A stretch of DNA of 64,000 bases from Tropicibacter naphthalenivorans (GTDB lineage Bacteria > Pseudomonadota > Alphaproteobacteria > Rhodobacterales > Rhodobacteraceae), in NCBI RefSeq assembly GCF_900176475.1, contig NZ_FWXX01000003.1:310001-374000 (forward strand), given 5' to 3'. Below the pieces are notes generated by a model. That model saw nothing but the letters and a program-made list of their open reading frames with translations, made no database searches and was not told the DNA's origin. The translations under genes and the position numbers were made by a program. Of this stretch, positions 1 to 8,381 are shown in pieces (within the stretch, counting starts at the first letter, position 1; every line of letters begins with the position of its first letter).

Positions 1-292
1 GCGGTTTGCCTCATTCTTGCCCAAGTTTTGCCTCTTTTGACGAATGGCGACAATAGCTGGAATGACCCTTCGCCTTATTTGAGGCGATTTAACGGAGCAG
101 ATGGTGCGGGATTGCATCAATCGCGCGGCAACTTTGTGCAAGCCTCGCGTGGGCGCACAATATGCTGTGTTCGTCGGAAAAACCCTCACAACCGGGGGGT
201 TTGCATGGGGTCAAGCATTAAGGACAGCGGACCCCAAACGCAACAAGGCCCGCGCGTGGCGGGCCCTGTCCTATACCAAAGAGAGCGCTGGA
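1..292. other. Left-edge intergenic region, no gene seen
   Basis: No convincing coding region starts or ends here. Open frames crossing it have no ribosome binding site and run antisense into leuD. It contains a small inverted repeat, TCGCCT (70-75) and AGGCGA (82-87) with a six-base loop followed by TTTAA, which could be a weak terminator for something left of the window. It also contains the leuD terminator listed separately. In related genomes leuB often lies downstream of leuD, which would be off the left edge. Confidence 0.5.
247..265 (-). terminator. Hairpin terminator after leuD
   Basis: A perfect 7-bp stem, GGCCCGC (247-253) with GCGGGCC (259-265) and a 5-base loop. It lies 28 bases beyond the leuD stop. 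Read on the minus strand it is followed by TTGTTG rather than a pure T run, so termination may be imperfect. Confidence 0.6.
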
Positions 293-898
293 TCAGACCC
301 AGGGGCGTTCCTGCGCGGCCTTGGATTCGAAGGTGTCGATGGCCGACGCTTTTTCCATGGTCAGGCCGATGTCATCGAGACCGTTCATCAGGCAGTGCTT
401 TTTGAACGCGTCCACTTCGAAGGCAAAGCTTTCGCCGTCCGACGTGGTGATGGTCTGGTTTTCCAGATCGACGGTCATGCGCGCGTTTGCGCCCTTTTCC
501 GCGTCCTTCATCAGCACGTCGACCACGTCCTGCGGCATGACGATCGGCAGGATGCCGTTCTTGAAGCAGTTGTTGTAGAAGATGTCGGCAAAAGAGGTCG
601 AGACGATGGCTTTGATCCCGAAATCCTTGATCGCCCACGGCGCGTGTTCGCGCGACGAGCCGCAGCCAAAGTTGTCACCGGCGATCAGGATCTCTGCGTC
701 GCGGTACTGCGGCATGTTCAGCACGAAATCGGGGATCTCAGAGCCGTCGCGGTTGTAACGCATCTCGTCGAACAGGCTGACACCAAAGCCGGTGCGCTTG
801 ATCGATTTCAAAAAGCGTTTGGGGATGATCATGTCGGTGTCGATGTTGACCAGCGGCATGGGGGCCGCGATCCCGGTGAGTTTTTCGAATTTGTCCAT
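293..898 (-). CDS. leuD: 3-isopropylmalate dehydratase small subunit (LeuD)
   Basis: The 201-residue swivelling small subunit of isopropylmalate isomerase. With LeuC it converts 2-isopropylmalate to 3-isopropylmalate in cytoplasmic leucine synthesis. The N-terminus ([16 protein letters not shown], then [14 protein letters not shown]) and the [16 protein letters not shown] motif around residues 74-89 are family hallmarks, and the length matches the bacterial LeuD norm. The ATG is preceded by AAGGAG at good spacing. It is the last gene of a leuC-glycosyltransferase-leuD run, 26 bases after the glycosyltransferase stop, and ends before a hairpin terminator. The identification is secure from sequence. 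Confidence 0.97.
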   Translation of the reverse strand: MDKFEKLTGIAAPMPLVNIDTDMIIPKRFLKSIKRTGFGVSLFDEMRYNRDGSEIPDFVLNMPQYRDAEILIAGDNFGCGSSREHAPWAIKDFGIKAIVSTSFADIFYNNCFKNGILPIVMPQDVVDVLMKDAEKGANARMTVDLENQTITTSDGESFAFEVDAFKKHCLMNGLDDIGLTMEKASAIDTFESKAAQERPWV

Positions 899-924
899 GA
901 GGACTCTCCTTGTTCTGGTGCCGC

Positions 925-1746
925 TCAGACGGCGATATCGAACCCGATTTCTCGGGCGTATTGGGCAATAAAGCTGCTCTTGGCGGGCATATGCTTGGTG
1001 TGGAACGGGCGGATCATCGACGCGTAAAGGTGCACGGTCAGCGTATCGAACGACAGGCTTTCCTCGGCGCCACCATGCGGGTTGAAAAAGACGTCCGAAT
1101 AGACACCGCGCACCGGGTAATAGACCTCGGGGCGGCGCAGGTGGTTGTCTTCTTTCATCGCGCGGATGGTGTGGCGCAGCGCACGCGGCCCCACCGCCGG
1201 ACGCACCAGCCGGAACGCAGTTTCAAGCCGGTTGCCGGGCTCTGCCGCGTCGACCTTGGCCTGTTGCGCGTCGTTCAGCCAGTGCGGCACGAAATGCGGG
1301 TCCTCGAACCAGTCGATCAACTGGTTCAGCGTCGCGGACTCGGGCGGAAGCCGCAGCACCGCGCCGTTGACCATCCCGCCATGTTCCTTACCGATGTGAA
1401 ACGGATCATCCGGCAGGGGCTGGACACACAGCACGTCGCAGTCGACCCACATCATCGGGGTCTGCTTCAGCAAATACAGCCGAAACAGGTCTGAAACCAT
1501 CGAGGCAGGCGCCTTGCCGTGGCCATGCGCCTTGCGGTCCCAGACCTCTGCGGCGGGGACGGTGTCCACGCCATCGGGGACCACCGGGGCCACGTCGGTG
1601 CCGTCGTAAAAGACGGTCACCTTGTGGCCATGGTGGACAAAGCTGGCGAGGCACAGTTGGTGCAGCCAATCCAGCTCTTTCCCGATCCAGAGGCTGGCCA
1701 CCTCAAGGCGCGCGTGCGCCGAAGCGGTGGCCGATCCGTTGGTCAT
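925..1746 (-). CDS. DXD-type glycosyltransferase-like protein inserted between leuC and leuD
   Basis: A 273-residue soluble protein with no signal peptide. Around residues 85-105 it has SDLFRLYLL followed by a short hydrophobic strand ending WVDCDVL. This arrangement, a helix and then a DXD metal/nucleotide-sugar motif, is that of GT32-like sugar transferases that use nucleotide sugars. The start codon overlaps the leuC stop by one base (TAATG), so it is probably translated by reinitiation after LeuC. leuD follows 26 bases later. Base composition does not differ visibly from its neighbours. Acceptor and sugar are unknown, and nothing links it to leucine synthesis except position. Confidence 0.75.
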   Translation of the reverse strand: MTNGSATASAHARLEVASLWIGKELDWLHQLCLASFVHHGHKVTVFYDGTDVAPVVPDGVDTVPAAEVWDRKAHGHGKAPASMVSDLFRLYLLKQTPMMWVDCDVLCVQPLPDDPFHIGKEHGGMVNGAVLRLPPESATLNQLIDWFEDPHFVPHWLNDAQQAKVDAAEPGNRLETAFRLVRPAVGPRALRHTIRAMKEDNHLRRPEVYYPVRGVYSDVFFNPHGGAEESLSFDTLTVHLYASMIRPFHTKHMPAKSSFIAQYAREIGFDIAV

Positions 1747-3149
1747 TACATCAGCTCCCGCACGTCGGTCAGGTGACCGGTCAGCGCCGCAGCGGCGGCC
1801 ATGGCAGGCGACACAAGGTGCGTACGGCCCTTAAAGCCCTGACGCCCTTCGAAGTTGCGGTTCGAGGTCGAGGCGCAGCGCTCGTTCTCGGACAGCTGGT
1901 CGGGGTTCATCGCCAGACACATGGAGCAACCCGCCATACGCCATTCAAAACCGGCGTCGGTAAAGATCTTGTCCAGACCTTCTTCCTCGGCCTGCGCACG
2001 CACGAGGCCAGAGCCCGGCACGACCATGGCACGGCCCACCTTGATCTTCTTGCCTTCGACGATGGCTGCGGCGGCGCGCAGGTCTTCGATGCGGCCGTTG
2101 GTGCAGGACCCGATAAAGACGGTGTCGATCTCGATGTCGGTCAGCTTCTGGCCAGCTGTCAGGCCCATGTACTCGATCGAGCGGCGGGCCGCGTCGACCT
2201 TGCCGCCCTTGAAGGACTCGGGCGCAGGCACAACCGAAGAGATCGGCAGCACGTCCTCGGGCGAGGTGCCCCAGGTCACAACCGGCTCAATTTCTTCGCC
2301 TTTCAGCGTGACGACCTTGTCGAAATGCGCGCCTTCGTCGGTGAAGAGGGTCTTCCACCATGCCAGCGCGGCCTCGAACTGCGCGCCCTTGGGGGCGTGC
2401 GGGCGGCCTTTGACATACTCAAAGGTCTTCTCGTCGGGCGCGATCAGGCCAGCGCGGGCGCCGCCTTCGATGGCCATGTTGCAGACGGTCATGCGGCCTT
2501 CCATGGACAGATCGCGGATCGCCTCGCCACAGTATTCGATGACGTAGCCGGTGCCGCCGCCGGTGCCGGTCGCGCCGATCACAGCCAGGGTGATGTCCTT
2601 GGCGGTCACACCGGGGCGCAGCTTGCCGGTGATCTCGACCTTCATGTTCTTGGACTTCTTCTGGATCAGCGTCTGGGTGGCCAGAACGTGCTCGACCTCA
2701 GAGGTGCCGATGCCATGCGCCAGAGCGCCGAACGCGCCGTGGGTCGCGGTGTGGCTGTCGCCGCACACCACGGTCATGCCGGGCAGGGTCCAGCCTTGCT
2801 CGGGGCCGACGATGTGCACGATGCCCTGACGGACGTCGGTCACCGGGTAGTAGTGGATGCCGAATTCCTTGGCGTTGGTGTCCAGCGCGGCCACCTGAAT
2901 GCGGCTGTCCTCGGGCATCTGGTCGGGGTTTTCACGGCCCAGCGTGGTCGGCACGTTGTGGTCCGGCACGGCGATGGTCTTTTCCGGTGCGCGCACGGTG
3001 CGGCCGGTCATACGCAGACCTTCGAAAGCCTGCGGCGAGGTCACTTCGTGCACGAGGTGACGGTCGATATACAGCAAGCAGGTGCCATCGGCGTCTTCGG
3101 ATACGACGTGCGCATCCCAGATTTTATCATAGAGCGTCTTGGGGGACAT
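1746..3149 (-). CDS. leuC: 3-isopropylmalate dehydratase large subunit (LeuC)
   Basis: The 467-residue aconitase-family catalytic subunit that carries the [4Fe-4S] cluster. The sequence shows [14 protein letters not shown], the cluster cysteine in GSCTNGR and the CxxC pair in GCSMCLAMN, in the expected order. The length is typical. Together with LeuD it isomerises isopropylmalate. The ATG follows GGGAGAGGACCC, a good ribosome binding site. It is the first gene of the run. The 258 bases upstream, shared with the divergent mscS gene, should hold the promoter. I did not find a recognisable leucine leader peptide there. Confidence 0.98.
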   Translation of the reverse strand: MSPKTLYDKIWDAHVVSEDADGTCLLYIDRHLVHEVTSPQAFEGLRMTGRTVRAPEKTIAVPDHNVPTTLGRENPDQMPEDSRIQVAALDTNAKEFGIHYYPVTDVRQGIVHIVGPEQGWTLPGMTVVCGDSHTATHGAFGALAHGIGTSEVEHVLATQTLIQKKSKNMKVEITGKLRPGVTAKDITLAVIGATGTGGGTGYVIEYCGEAIRDLSMEGRMTVCNMAIEGGARAGLIAPDEKTFEYVKGRPHAPKGAQFEAALAWWKTLFTDEGAHFDKVVTLKGEEIEPVVTWGTSPEDVLPISSVVPAPESFKGGKVDAARRSIEYMGLTAGQKLTDIEIDTVFIGSCTNGRIEDLRAAAAIVEGKKIKVGRAMVVPGSGLVRAQAEEEGLDKIFTDAGFEWRMAGCSMCLAMNPDQLSENERCASTSNRNFEGRQGFKGRTHLVSPAMAAAAALTGHLTDVRELM

Positions 3150-3218
3150 GGGTCCTCTCCCGTAGTTTGTATGTGGGTATCAGGCGAATGGGGGCGCCCG
3201 CATATGGGGCGCGCAACG

Positions 3219-3305
3219 TCATAGACGGGCGAGCACCGTGAAGGTCGCGCCGTAAAAGCGTTCGCGCAGACGGGCGCGATCACCGACATTGAGAAACTTG
3301 GCCAT
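3219..3305 (-). CDS. Doubtful 28-codon ORF upstream of leuC
   Basis: On the minus strand between leuC and mscS there is an ATG-initiated frame starting MAKFLNVGDRARLRERF and ending at a TGA. The same frame stays open and protein-like for about 20 codons further upstream but has no start codon there. No ribosome binding site is evident. It may be chance, a leader, or the remnant of a larger gene. No function can be assigned. Confidence 0.12.
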   Translation of the reverse strand: MAKFLNVGDRARLRERFYGATFTVLARL

Positions 3306-3407
3306 GCGCAGCAGATACAGGCTGTGTGTGAGTCTATCAAGGGTTTCGCGCGTCTTGCCTTGGGGCGCGAATGGCTCATTATCTACTCAAAGTGGATAAA
3401 GGTGCCG

Positions 3408-4748
3408 ATGGACCAGACTGACCCGCAGAACGTGTCGCTGCAAACCTTGCAGCAAGTTGTCGATTTCCTGACGGCAGAGGCGCTGGCGCTTTGGGCCGAG
3501 GCGCTGCGACCGTGGACCACCTATCAGATCCTGATCGCGCTGGGCGTCTTTGCGGTGGCGTGGCTGGGGGCCGCGGTGCTGGGCCCGCGTCTGAACGACT
3601 GGCTGCGCAGCCATGAAAACGCGCCGCGCTGGCGGTTGCGCGTCGGGCTGATGGTGCAGCGCCGGATGCGGATGATCCTTTTCGTGGTGCTGATCTGGAT
3701 CACCTATCTGGTGATGAAAGAGTTCACCTGGGCGTCGCGGTCGTTCCTGTTGCGCGTGCTCGCAAACCTGACAACCGCGTGGCTGTTCATCGCCTTTGCC
3801 ACCCGGCTGATTCAGAACCCGTTGCTGCGGTTCATTGCCCGCTACGGCGCGTGGACTTGGGCCACGCTGTCGGTGCTGGGCTGGACCGAAGAGGTGCAGG
3901 TCTGGCTGGATGCGGTGGCCTTTACCATGGGCGAGACGCGCTATTCCCTGTGGCTGCTGGTCAAGGCGGTGGTCATGCTGATGGTCATGCTGGGGGCCGC
4001 GCGGCTGCTGGCCGGAGCCTCGGCGGCCAGCATCAAGCGCAACGAAGACATCAGCCCCTCCATGCAGGTGCTGGCGGTCAAGGTGCTGCAAGTCATCCTG
4101 TTCGGCACGGCGTTCTTTGTGGCTGTACGGTCGGTCGGTGTCGATCTGACGGGGCTTGCGGTGCTGTCGGGGGCGATTGGCGTTGGCCTTGGCTTTGGCC
4201 TGCAAAAGGTCGTGTCCAACCTCGTGTCGGGGATCATCATCCTGCTGGACAAGTCGATCAAGCCCGGTGACGTCATCAGCCTTGGCGCGACGTTTGGCTG
4301 GATCAACGCGCTGGGCGCGCGCTATGTCAGCGTGGTGACGCGGGACGGCAAGGAATACCTGATCCCGAACGAAGACCTGATCACCGGCCAAGTGGTCAAT
4401 TGGTCCCATTCGAACGAGTTTGTGCGGCTGGATATCCATTTCGGGACGGCCTATGGCGACGACCCCCACAAGGTGCGCAAGATCGCGGTTGAGGCGGCCA
4501 AGAGCGTGGACCGCGTGCTGACCTTTAAACCGCCGGTGTGTCACATCACGGGGTTCGGCGATTCTTCGGTGGATTACATCCTGCGATTCTGGATCCGGGA
4601 TCCGACGCAGGGGCTGACCAACATTCGCGGGAACGTGTTCTTGGCGTTGTGGGACGCCTTTCAGGAGAATGGAATTTCCATTCCTTTCCCGCAGCGCGAA
4701 GTCACAATGCTGCAAGGCTCGGAATTGATGACAAAAGCGTTGGATTGA
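3408..4748 (+). CDS. MscS-family mechanosensitive ion channel
   Basis: A 446-residue inner-membrane protein of the small-conductance mechanosensitive channel family, which opens under membrane tension to release solutes after osmotic downshock. Several hydrophobic segments fill the first 230 residues. They are followed by the conserved pore helix and beta-domain entry (GVGLGFGLQKVVSNLVSG, then DKSIKPGDVI). The cytoplasmic domain includes YLIPNEDLITGQVVNWS. The chosen ATG lies inside a longer frame. It is preceded by AAAGG and gives a sensible N-terminus, whereas the upstream extension is not protein-like. It is divergent from leuC. The extra N-terminal helices make it larger than E. coli MscS (about 286 residues) and closer to the YbdG/MscM-like subtype. 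Confidence 0.92.
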   Translation: MDQTDPQNVSLQTLQQVVDFLTAEALALWAEALRPWTTYQILIALGVFAVAWLGAAVLGPRLNDWLRSHENAPRWRLRVGLMVQRRMRMILFVVLIWITYLVMKEFTWASRSFLLRVLANLTTAWLFIAFATRLIQNPLLRFIARYGAWTWATLSVLGWTEEVQVWLDAVAFTMGETRYSLWLLVKAVVMLMVMLGAARLLAGASAASIKRNEDISPSMQVLAVKVLQVILFGTAFFVAVRSVGVDLTGLAVLSGAIGVGLGFGLQKVVSNLVSGIIILLDKSIKPGDVISLGATFGWINALGARYVSVVTRDGKEYLIPNEDLITGQVVNWSHSNEFVRLDIHFGTAYGDDPHKVRKIAVEAAKSVDRVLTFKPPVCHITGFGDSSVDYILRFWIRDPTQGLTNIRGNVFLALWDAFQENGISIPFPQREVTMLQGSELMTKALD

Positions 4749-5100
4749 AAGCATTGGGGTGAATTTTAACCCGATGTTAGGAGCCATGGCGCCACCCTGC
4801 GGCCATGTCTCGTTCCGACGATAAATGGCGCCACGCCCCGTACCGTGTCGATGACGACGGTGTGCGGCCGCATGTGCCGCCCCGGGGGTTGTCCTCTCAG
4901 GGTAAAGACTCTCTCTGGAAGGGCTTGGTGCGGCTTGTGGGGTGGAAACGCCCCCACAAGCCGCCCAGCCCGCCCCAGATATATCGTCGGGGCTAAAGGG
5001 TTTCCTGTTGGGCGGCCAAAGGTTGCCGTGACGGAACGTATCGGCTGACAAAGGGGGTGGTCCCGCGCATAGTCCCTGCAATCACAGATTGGAGGGGACC
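4749..5100. other. Intergenic region between mscS and bktB
   Basis: This 352-base gap contains no recognised gene. Its only notable open frame is the 63-codon one listed at 4805-4996. No clear intrinsic terminator for mscS could be picked out. The last 20 bases carry the ribosome binding site of bktB. The bktB promoter is presumably in the second half (roughly 4990-5080), but I see no confident -35/-10 pair. Confidence 0.5.
4805..4996 (+). CDS. Possible 63-residue hypothetical protein
   Basis: An ATG-initiated frame (MSRSDDKWRHAPYRVDDDG...) encodes a small, basic, tryptophan- and proline-containing protein with no membrane segment. There is no Shine-Dalgarno sequence in the ten bases before the ATG, and there is an in-frame TAG nine codons upstream. 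The composition is protein-like but the frame could be chance in GC-rich DNA. No family is recognised. Confidence 0.2.
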   Translation: MSRSDDKWRHAPYRVDDDGVRPHVPPRGLSSQGKDSLWKGLVRLVGWKRPHKPPSPPQIYRRG

Positions 5101-6270
5101 ATGGACGATATCTATATTCTTGGCGGGGCGCGCACGGCGATTGGCACCTTTGGCGGCAGCCTGTCTGGCGTTGCGCCGATTGATCTGGCCACGGCGGCCA
5201 GCAAGGCGGCACTAGAGCGGTCCGGCGTGGTGGGCGATCAGGTGGGGACGGTGGTCTTTGGCCACGTCATCAACACCGAGCCGCGCGATATGTACCTGTC
5301 GCGTGTGGCCGCGATGCAGGCCGGGGTGCCCGATACGGTGCCCGCGATGAACGTGAACCGGCTGTGCGGGTCGGGCGCGCAGGCGATTGTGTCTGCGGTG
5401 CAGGCATTGGCGCTGGGTGATGCTGACATTGCCTTGGCCGGTGGGGCCGAGTGTATGTCGCGCAGCCCATATATTGTGCAGGACCAGCGTTGGGGCGCGA
5501 AGATGGGCGATATTCGCACCTTGGACATGATGCTTGGCGCGCTGAACTGTCCGTTTGGCACGGGCCATATGGGCATCACCGCCGAGAACGTGGCCGCCGA
5601 GCATGACATCACCCGCGCGGCGCAGGACACCTTTGCGCTGGAAAGCCAGCGGCGCGCGGCGGCGGCCATCGAGGCGGGCTATTTCGACGAGCAGATCGTG
5701 CCGGTCGAGGTCAAGCAGCGCCGCGAGGTGTTGCAATTTGCCCGCGATGAGCACCCCAAGGCGACCACCGCCGAAGCGCTGGCCGGTCTGCGCCCTGCCT
5801 TCCAAAAGGATGGGACGGTGACGGCTGGGAATGCTTCGGGGATCAACGACGGGGCGGCGGCCTTGGTCTTGGCGCGTGGGGATGCGCTGGGCGGGCGGAC
5901 GCCGCGCGCGCGGATCATCGGCTATGCCCACGCGGGCGTGCGCCCTGAGGTGATGGGCATTGGGCCTGTCCCTGCTGTCGAAGCGCTCTTGGCGCGCACC
6001 GGGATGAAGGCGTCTGATTTTGACGTGATCGAGTCGAACGAGGCCTTTGCCGCGCAGGCTTTGGCGGTGAACAAGGGCTTGGGGCTGGACCCGGCCAAGG
6101 TGAACCCGAATGGTGGCGCGATTGCTTTGGGTCACCCGGTGGGCGCGACAGGCGCGATCATCACCGTCAAGGCGATGTACGAGCTGGAGCGCACCGGCGG
6201 GTCCAAGGCTTTGATCACCATGTGCATTGGCGGCGGTCAGGGGATCGCCTTGGCCATCGAGCGCGTCTGA
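5101..6270 (+). CDS. bktB: Acetyl-CoA acetyltransferase / beta-ketothiolase (BktB type)
   Basis: A 389-residue thiolase that condenses acyl-CoA with acetyl-CoA or cleaves beta-ketoacyl-CoA. It has the nucleophilic cysteine at residue 89 in [10 protein letters not shown], the catalytic His in [14 protein letters not shown] and the C-terminal Cys in CIGGGQG. The run from [10 protein letters not shown] to SRSPYI closely resembles BktB/PhaA-type enzymes of polyhydroxyalkanoate and ethylmalonyl-CoA metabolism. The ATG at 5101 follows GGAGGGGACC. A TTG four codons upstream is in frame but lies within that ribosome binding site. It stands alone, with no phaB or phaC beside it, so a role in fatty-acid or ketone metabolism is equally possible. 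Confidence 0.93.
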   Translation: MDDIYILGGARTAIGTFGGSLSGVAPIDLATAASKAALERSGVVGDQVGTVVFGHVINTEPRDMYLSRVAAMQAGVPDTVPAMNVNRLCGSGAQAIVSAVQALALGDADIALAGGAECMSRSPYIVQDQRWGAKMGDIRTLDMMLGALNCPFGTGHMGITAENVAAEHDITRAAQDTFALESQRRAAAAIEAGYFDEQIVPVEVKQRREVLQFARDEHPKATTAEALAGLRPAFQKDGTVTAGNASGINDGAAALVLARGDALGGRTPRARIIGYAHAGVRPEVMGIGPVPAVEALLARTGMKASDFDVIESNEAFAAQALAVNKGLGLDPAKVNPNGGAIALGHPVGATGAIITVKAMYELERTGGSKALITMCIGGGQGIALAIERV

Positions 6271-6316
6271 TCCAGCGGTGCGCTGAAGCGCGCAGGTTTA
6301 GCGCTTGCGCGCCAGG

Positions 6317-6337
6317 GGGGAGGGCGCTGCCCTCCCC
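6317..6337. terminator. Bidirectional terminator, REP-like palindrome between bktB and pbpC
   Basis: A perfect 9-bp stem, GGGGAGGGC (6317-6325) and GCCCTCCCC (6329-6337), lies between two convergent genes. It is followed on the plus strand by CCCGGGATATTTTTAAAG. I recognise this as similar in style to short palindromes scattered between convergent genes in Rhodobacteraceae. The trailing T run supports termination on the plus strand. Confidence 0.65.
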
Positions 6338-6371
6338 AAACCCCACCCGGGATATTTTTAAAGAGAAGAAG

Positions 6372-8381
6372 TCAGTTGAGTTCGATGGTGACGCGGCTGG
6401 CTTGGCCCTTGGCGTCGATGATGGCGAGGGTTGTGAAGCCTTTGGCCGTTAGGGGCGCGGTGAATTCGGGGCGGCGCAGGCCGGTTTGCAGGACGGTGTC
6501 GTTGGCGATGAGCGTGTAGGGTGCGCGACCGCCGCGCAGTTTGACGGGGACGCCTGCTGGACTGGTTTGAAGGGTGGCACCGTCGGGCGGGAAGCTGATT
6601 TTAAGCGTTTGCGTGGGTTCGCGCGGGCCGAAACGTTGCAGCGGCTCGGGGAGTTGGGCGTTGCTGAGCAGGAGCGTTTCCGGAGGTGGGGCGGGCAGCG
6701 GCGTGTGTTTGACGCGGGAGAGGGCTTGGAACAGGAGTGGGGCGGCGAGGTCGCCGCCAAACGCGCCGGGGACGGGGGTGCCGTCGGGGCGACCGATCCA
6801 GACGGTGGCAACGTAGCGGCCATCCCAGCCGATGGCCCAAGCGTCGCGGTGCCCGTAGGAGGTGCCGGTTTTATAGGCCACTTTGCCGGGTGGGCCAGCG
6901 GAGGCGGGGGGCGCGAGACCGGCGAGGATGTGGCCCACTTGCCAAGCGGCGGCGGGGCCGAGGATCGTGTTCTTGGCGTTGGTTTTGTCGGCTTTGCGCC
7001 ACGTCAGCGGGGTTGTTTGGCCTCCGTTGGCGAGCGCGGCGTATAGCTGCGTCATTTCGGCGGGGGTTACACCGACACCGCCGAGGCTGAGCGCAAGGCC
7101 AGGAGCGCCGCCGGGAAGGCCCGGTTTGACGCCGGCTTTTTGCAGGGCGGTCATGAGGTGGGCGGGGCCGAGGGCTTCGGTCAGGCGCACCACGGGGATG
7201 TTCAGCGACAGCTGCAAGGCGCGGCGGACGGGCAGCTCGCCCCGGTACTGACCGTCGAAATTCTGCGGTGCGTAGTTGCCGAACTGCGCAGGGGCGTCGA
7301 GGATCAGCGTTTCGGGGTGGGCAAGCCCTCGGTCGAAGGCCAGCCCGTAGACCAGCGGTTTCAGGGTCGAGCCGGGGGACCGTTGCGCCTGCGTCATGTC
7401 GACAAAGCCTTGGCCCGCCTTGTTGGTGTAATCGGGCGAGCCGACGGAGGCGAGGATTTCCCCGGTTTGGTGATCGGCGAGGATGACAGCGGCGGACAGC
7501 CTGTCGGAGCGGCCCGTCATGTAGCGCGTCACCAGCGTCTCGAGGCTGGTTTGCACGGCGCGGTCCAGTGTCAGGTCGTGCCGCCCCGGACCAGAGGCGA
7601 CGGCGCGGTCGGCCATATGCGGGGCAAGCTGCGGCATAGGGTGGCGTCCCAGCGGCGCGGGGTCCAGCTGGTCCGAGCGCGCCGCAGCCATGGGGATCAC
7701 CCCGTCGCGGGCCATACGCAGCAGCACGCGGTTGCGGGCGGTGCGGGCGGCATCGGGGTGGCGGTCGGGGCGACGGCTCTCGGGCGCTTGGGGGAGCGCG
7801 ACGAGCAAGGCGGCCTCGGCAGGTGTCAGGCGCGCAGGCTCCTTGCCCAGCCAGATCAGCGCAGCGGCGCGCAGGCCTTCGACGTTGCCGCCATAGGGCG
7901 CAAGGCCGAGGTAGAGCGACAGGATCTGCTTCTTGGTCAGGCGGCGTTCCAGCGCCAAGGCCAGCCGCATTTGCGCCAACTTGCCCTGCCATTGCCCGGT
8001 TGTGCCGTCGGTCAGCAGCCGCGCCACCTGCATCGTCAGGGTCGACGCGCCAGAGATCACCCGCCCGTTGCGCAGCACCTGCCACGCGGCGCGCGACGTG
8101 GCGATCAGGTCGATGCCGTGGTGGTGGTAAAACCGCTTGTCCTCGTAGGCGATCAGCATCTCGAAGAACAGCGGATCGACTTGGTCCAAGGCCACCTCCA
8201 TCCTCCACAGCCCGCCGTCCACGGTGTAGGCGCGCAAGAGGTCGCCGTTGCGGTCGCGCACCTCGGGCGAGGTGGCGTGGATCAGCGGCGGAATCGGCGC
8301 GCTGTCCACCCAAGCGTCCAGCCGGTCGCGCGCAAACGCCACCAGCCAGAGCGCAAGGGCAAGGGTCAGCAGGCGCTTCAC
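6372..8381 (-). CDS. pbpC: Penicillin-binding protein 1C (bifunctional glycosyltransferase/transpeptidase)
   Basis: A 669-residue peptidoglycan synthase anchored by one N-terminal hydrophobic helix. The GT51 domain (roughly residues 60-230) has the EDKRFYHHHGID signature. The transpeptidase domain has the SPGSTLKP catalytic Ser motif near residue 335 and KTGTSYGHRD near residue 500. The C-terminal 80 residues correspond to the BiPBP_C domain typical of the 1C class. The start codon overlaps the stop of the alpha-2-macroglobulin gene (ATGA), so the two are translationally coupled. This gene pair (yfhM-pbpC) is conserved across proteobacteria, and the two proteins are thought to act together in envelope defence and repair. 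Confidence 0.96.
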   Translation of the reverse strand: MKRLLTLALALWLVAFARDRLDAWVDSAPIPPLIHATSPEVRDRNGDLLRAYTVDGGLWRMEVALDQVDPLFFEMLIAYEDKRFYHHHGIDLIATSRAAWQVLRNGRVISGASTLTMQVARLLTDGTTGQWQGKLAQMRLALALERRLTKKQILSLYLGLAPYGGNVEGLRAAALIWLGKEPARLTPAEAALLVALPQAPESRRPDRHPDAARTARNRVLLRMARDGVIPMAAARSDQLDPAPLGRHPMPQLAPHMADRAVASGPGRHDLTLDRAVQTSLETLVTRYMTGRSDRLSAAVILADHQTGEILASVGSPDYTNKAGQGFVDMTQAQRSPGSTLKPLVYGLAFDRGLAHPETLILDAPAQFGNYAPQNFDGQYRGELPVRRALQLSLNIPVVRLTEALGPAHLMTALQKAGVKPGLPGGAPGLALSLGGVGVTPAEMTQLYAALANGGQTTPLTWRKADKTNAKNTILGPAAAWQVGHILAGLAPPASAGPPGKVAYKTGTSYGHRDAWAIGWDGRYVATVWIGRPDGTPVPGAFGGDLAAPLLFQALSRVKHTPLPAPPPETLLLSNAQLPEPLQRFGPREPTQTLKISFPPDGATLQTSPAGVPVKLRGGRAPYTLIANDTVLQTGLRRPEFTAPLTAKGFTTLAIIDAKGQASRVTIELN

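Noticed and set aside
3387-5081. A 564-codon minus-strand frame over mscS
   Set aside because: Composition (His, Arg, Gln, Pro rich) is that of an antisense shadow, and mscS is clearly the real gene.
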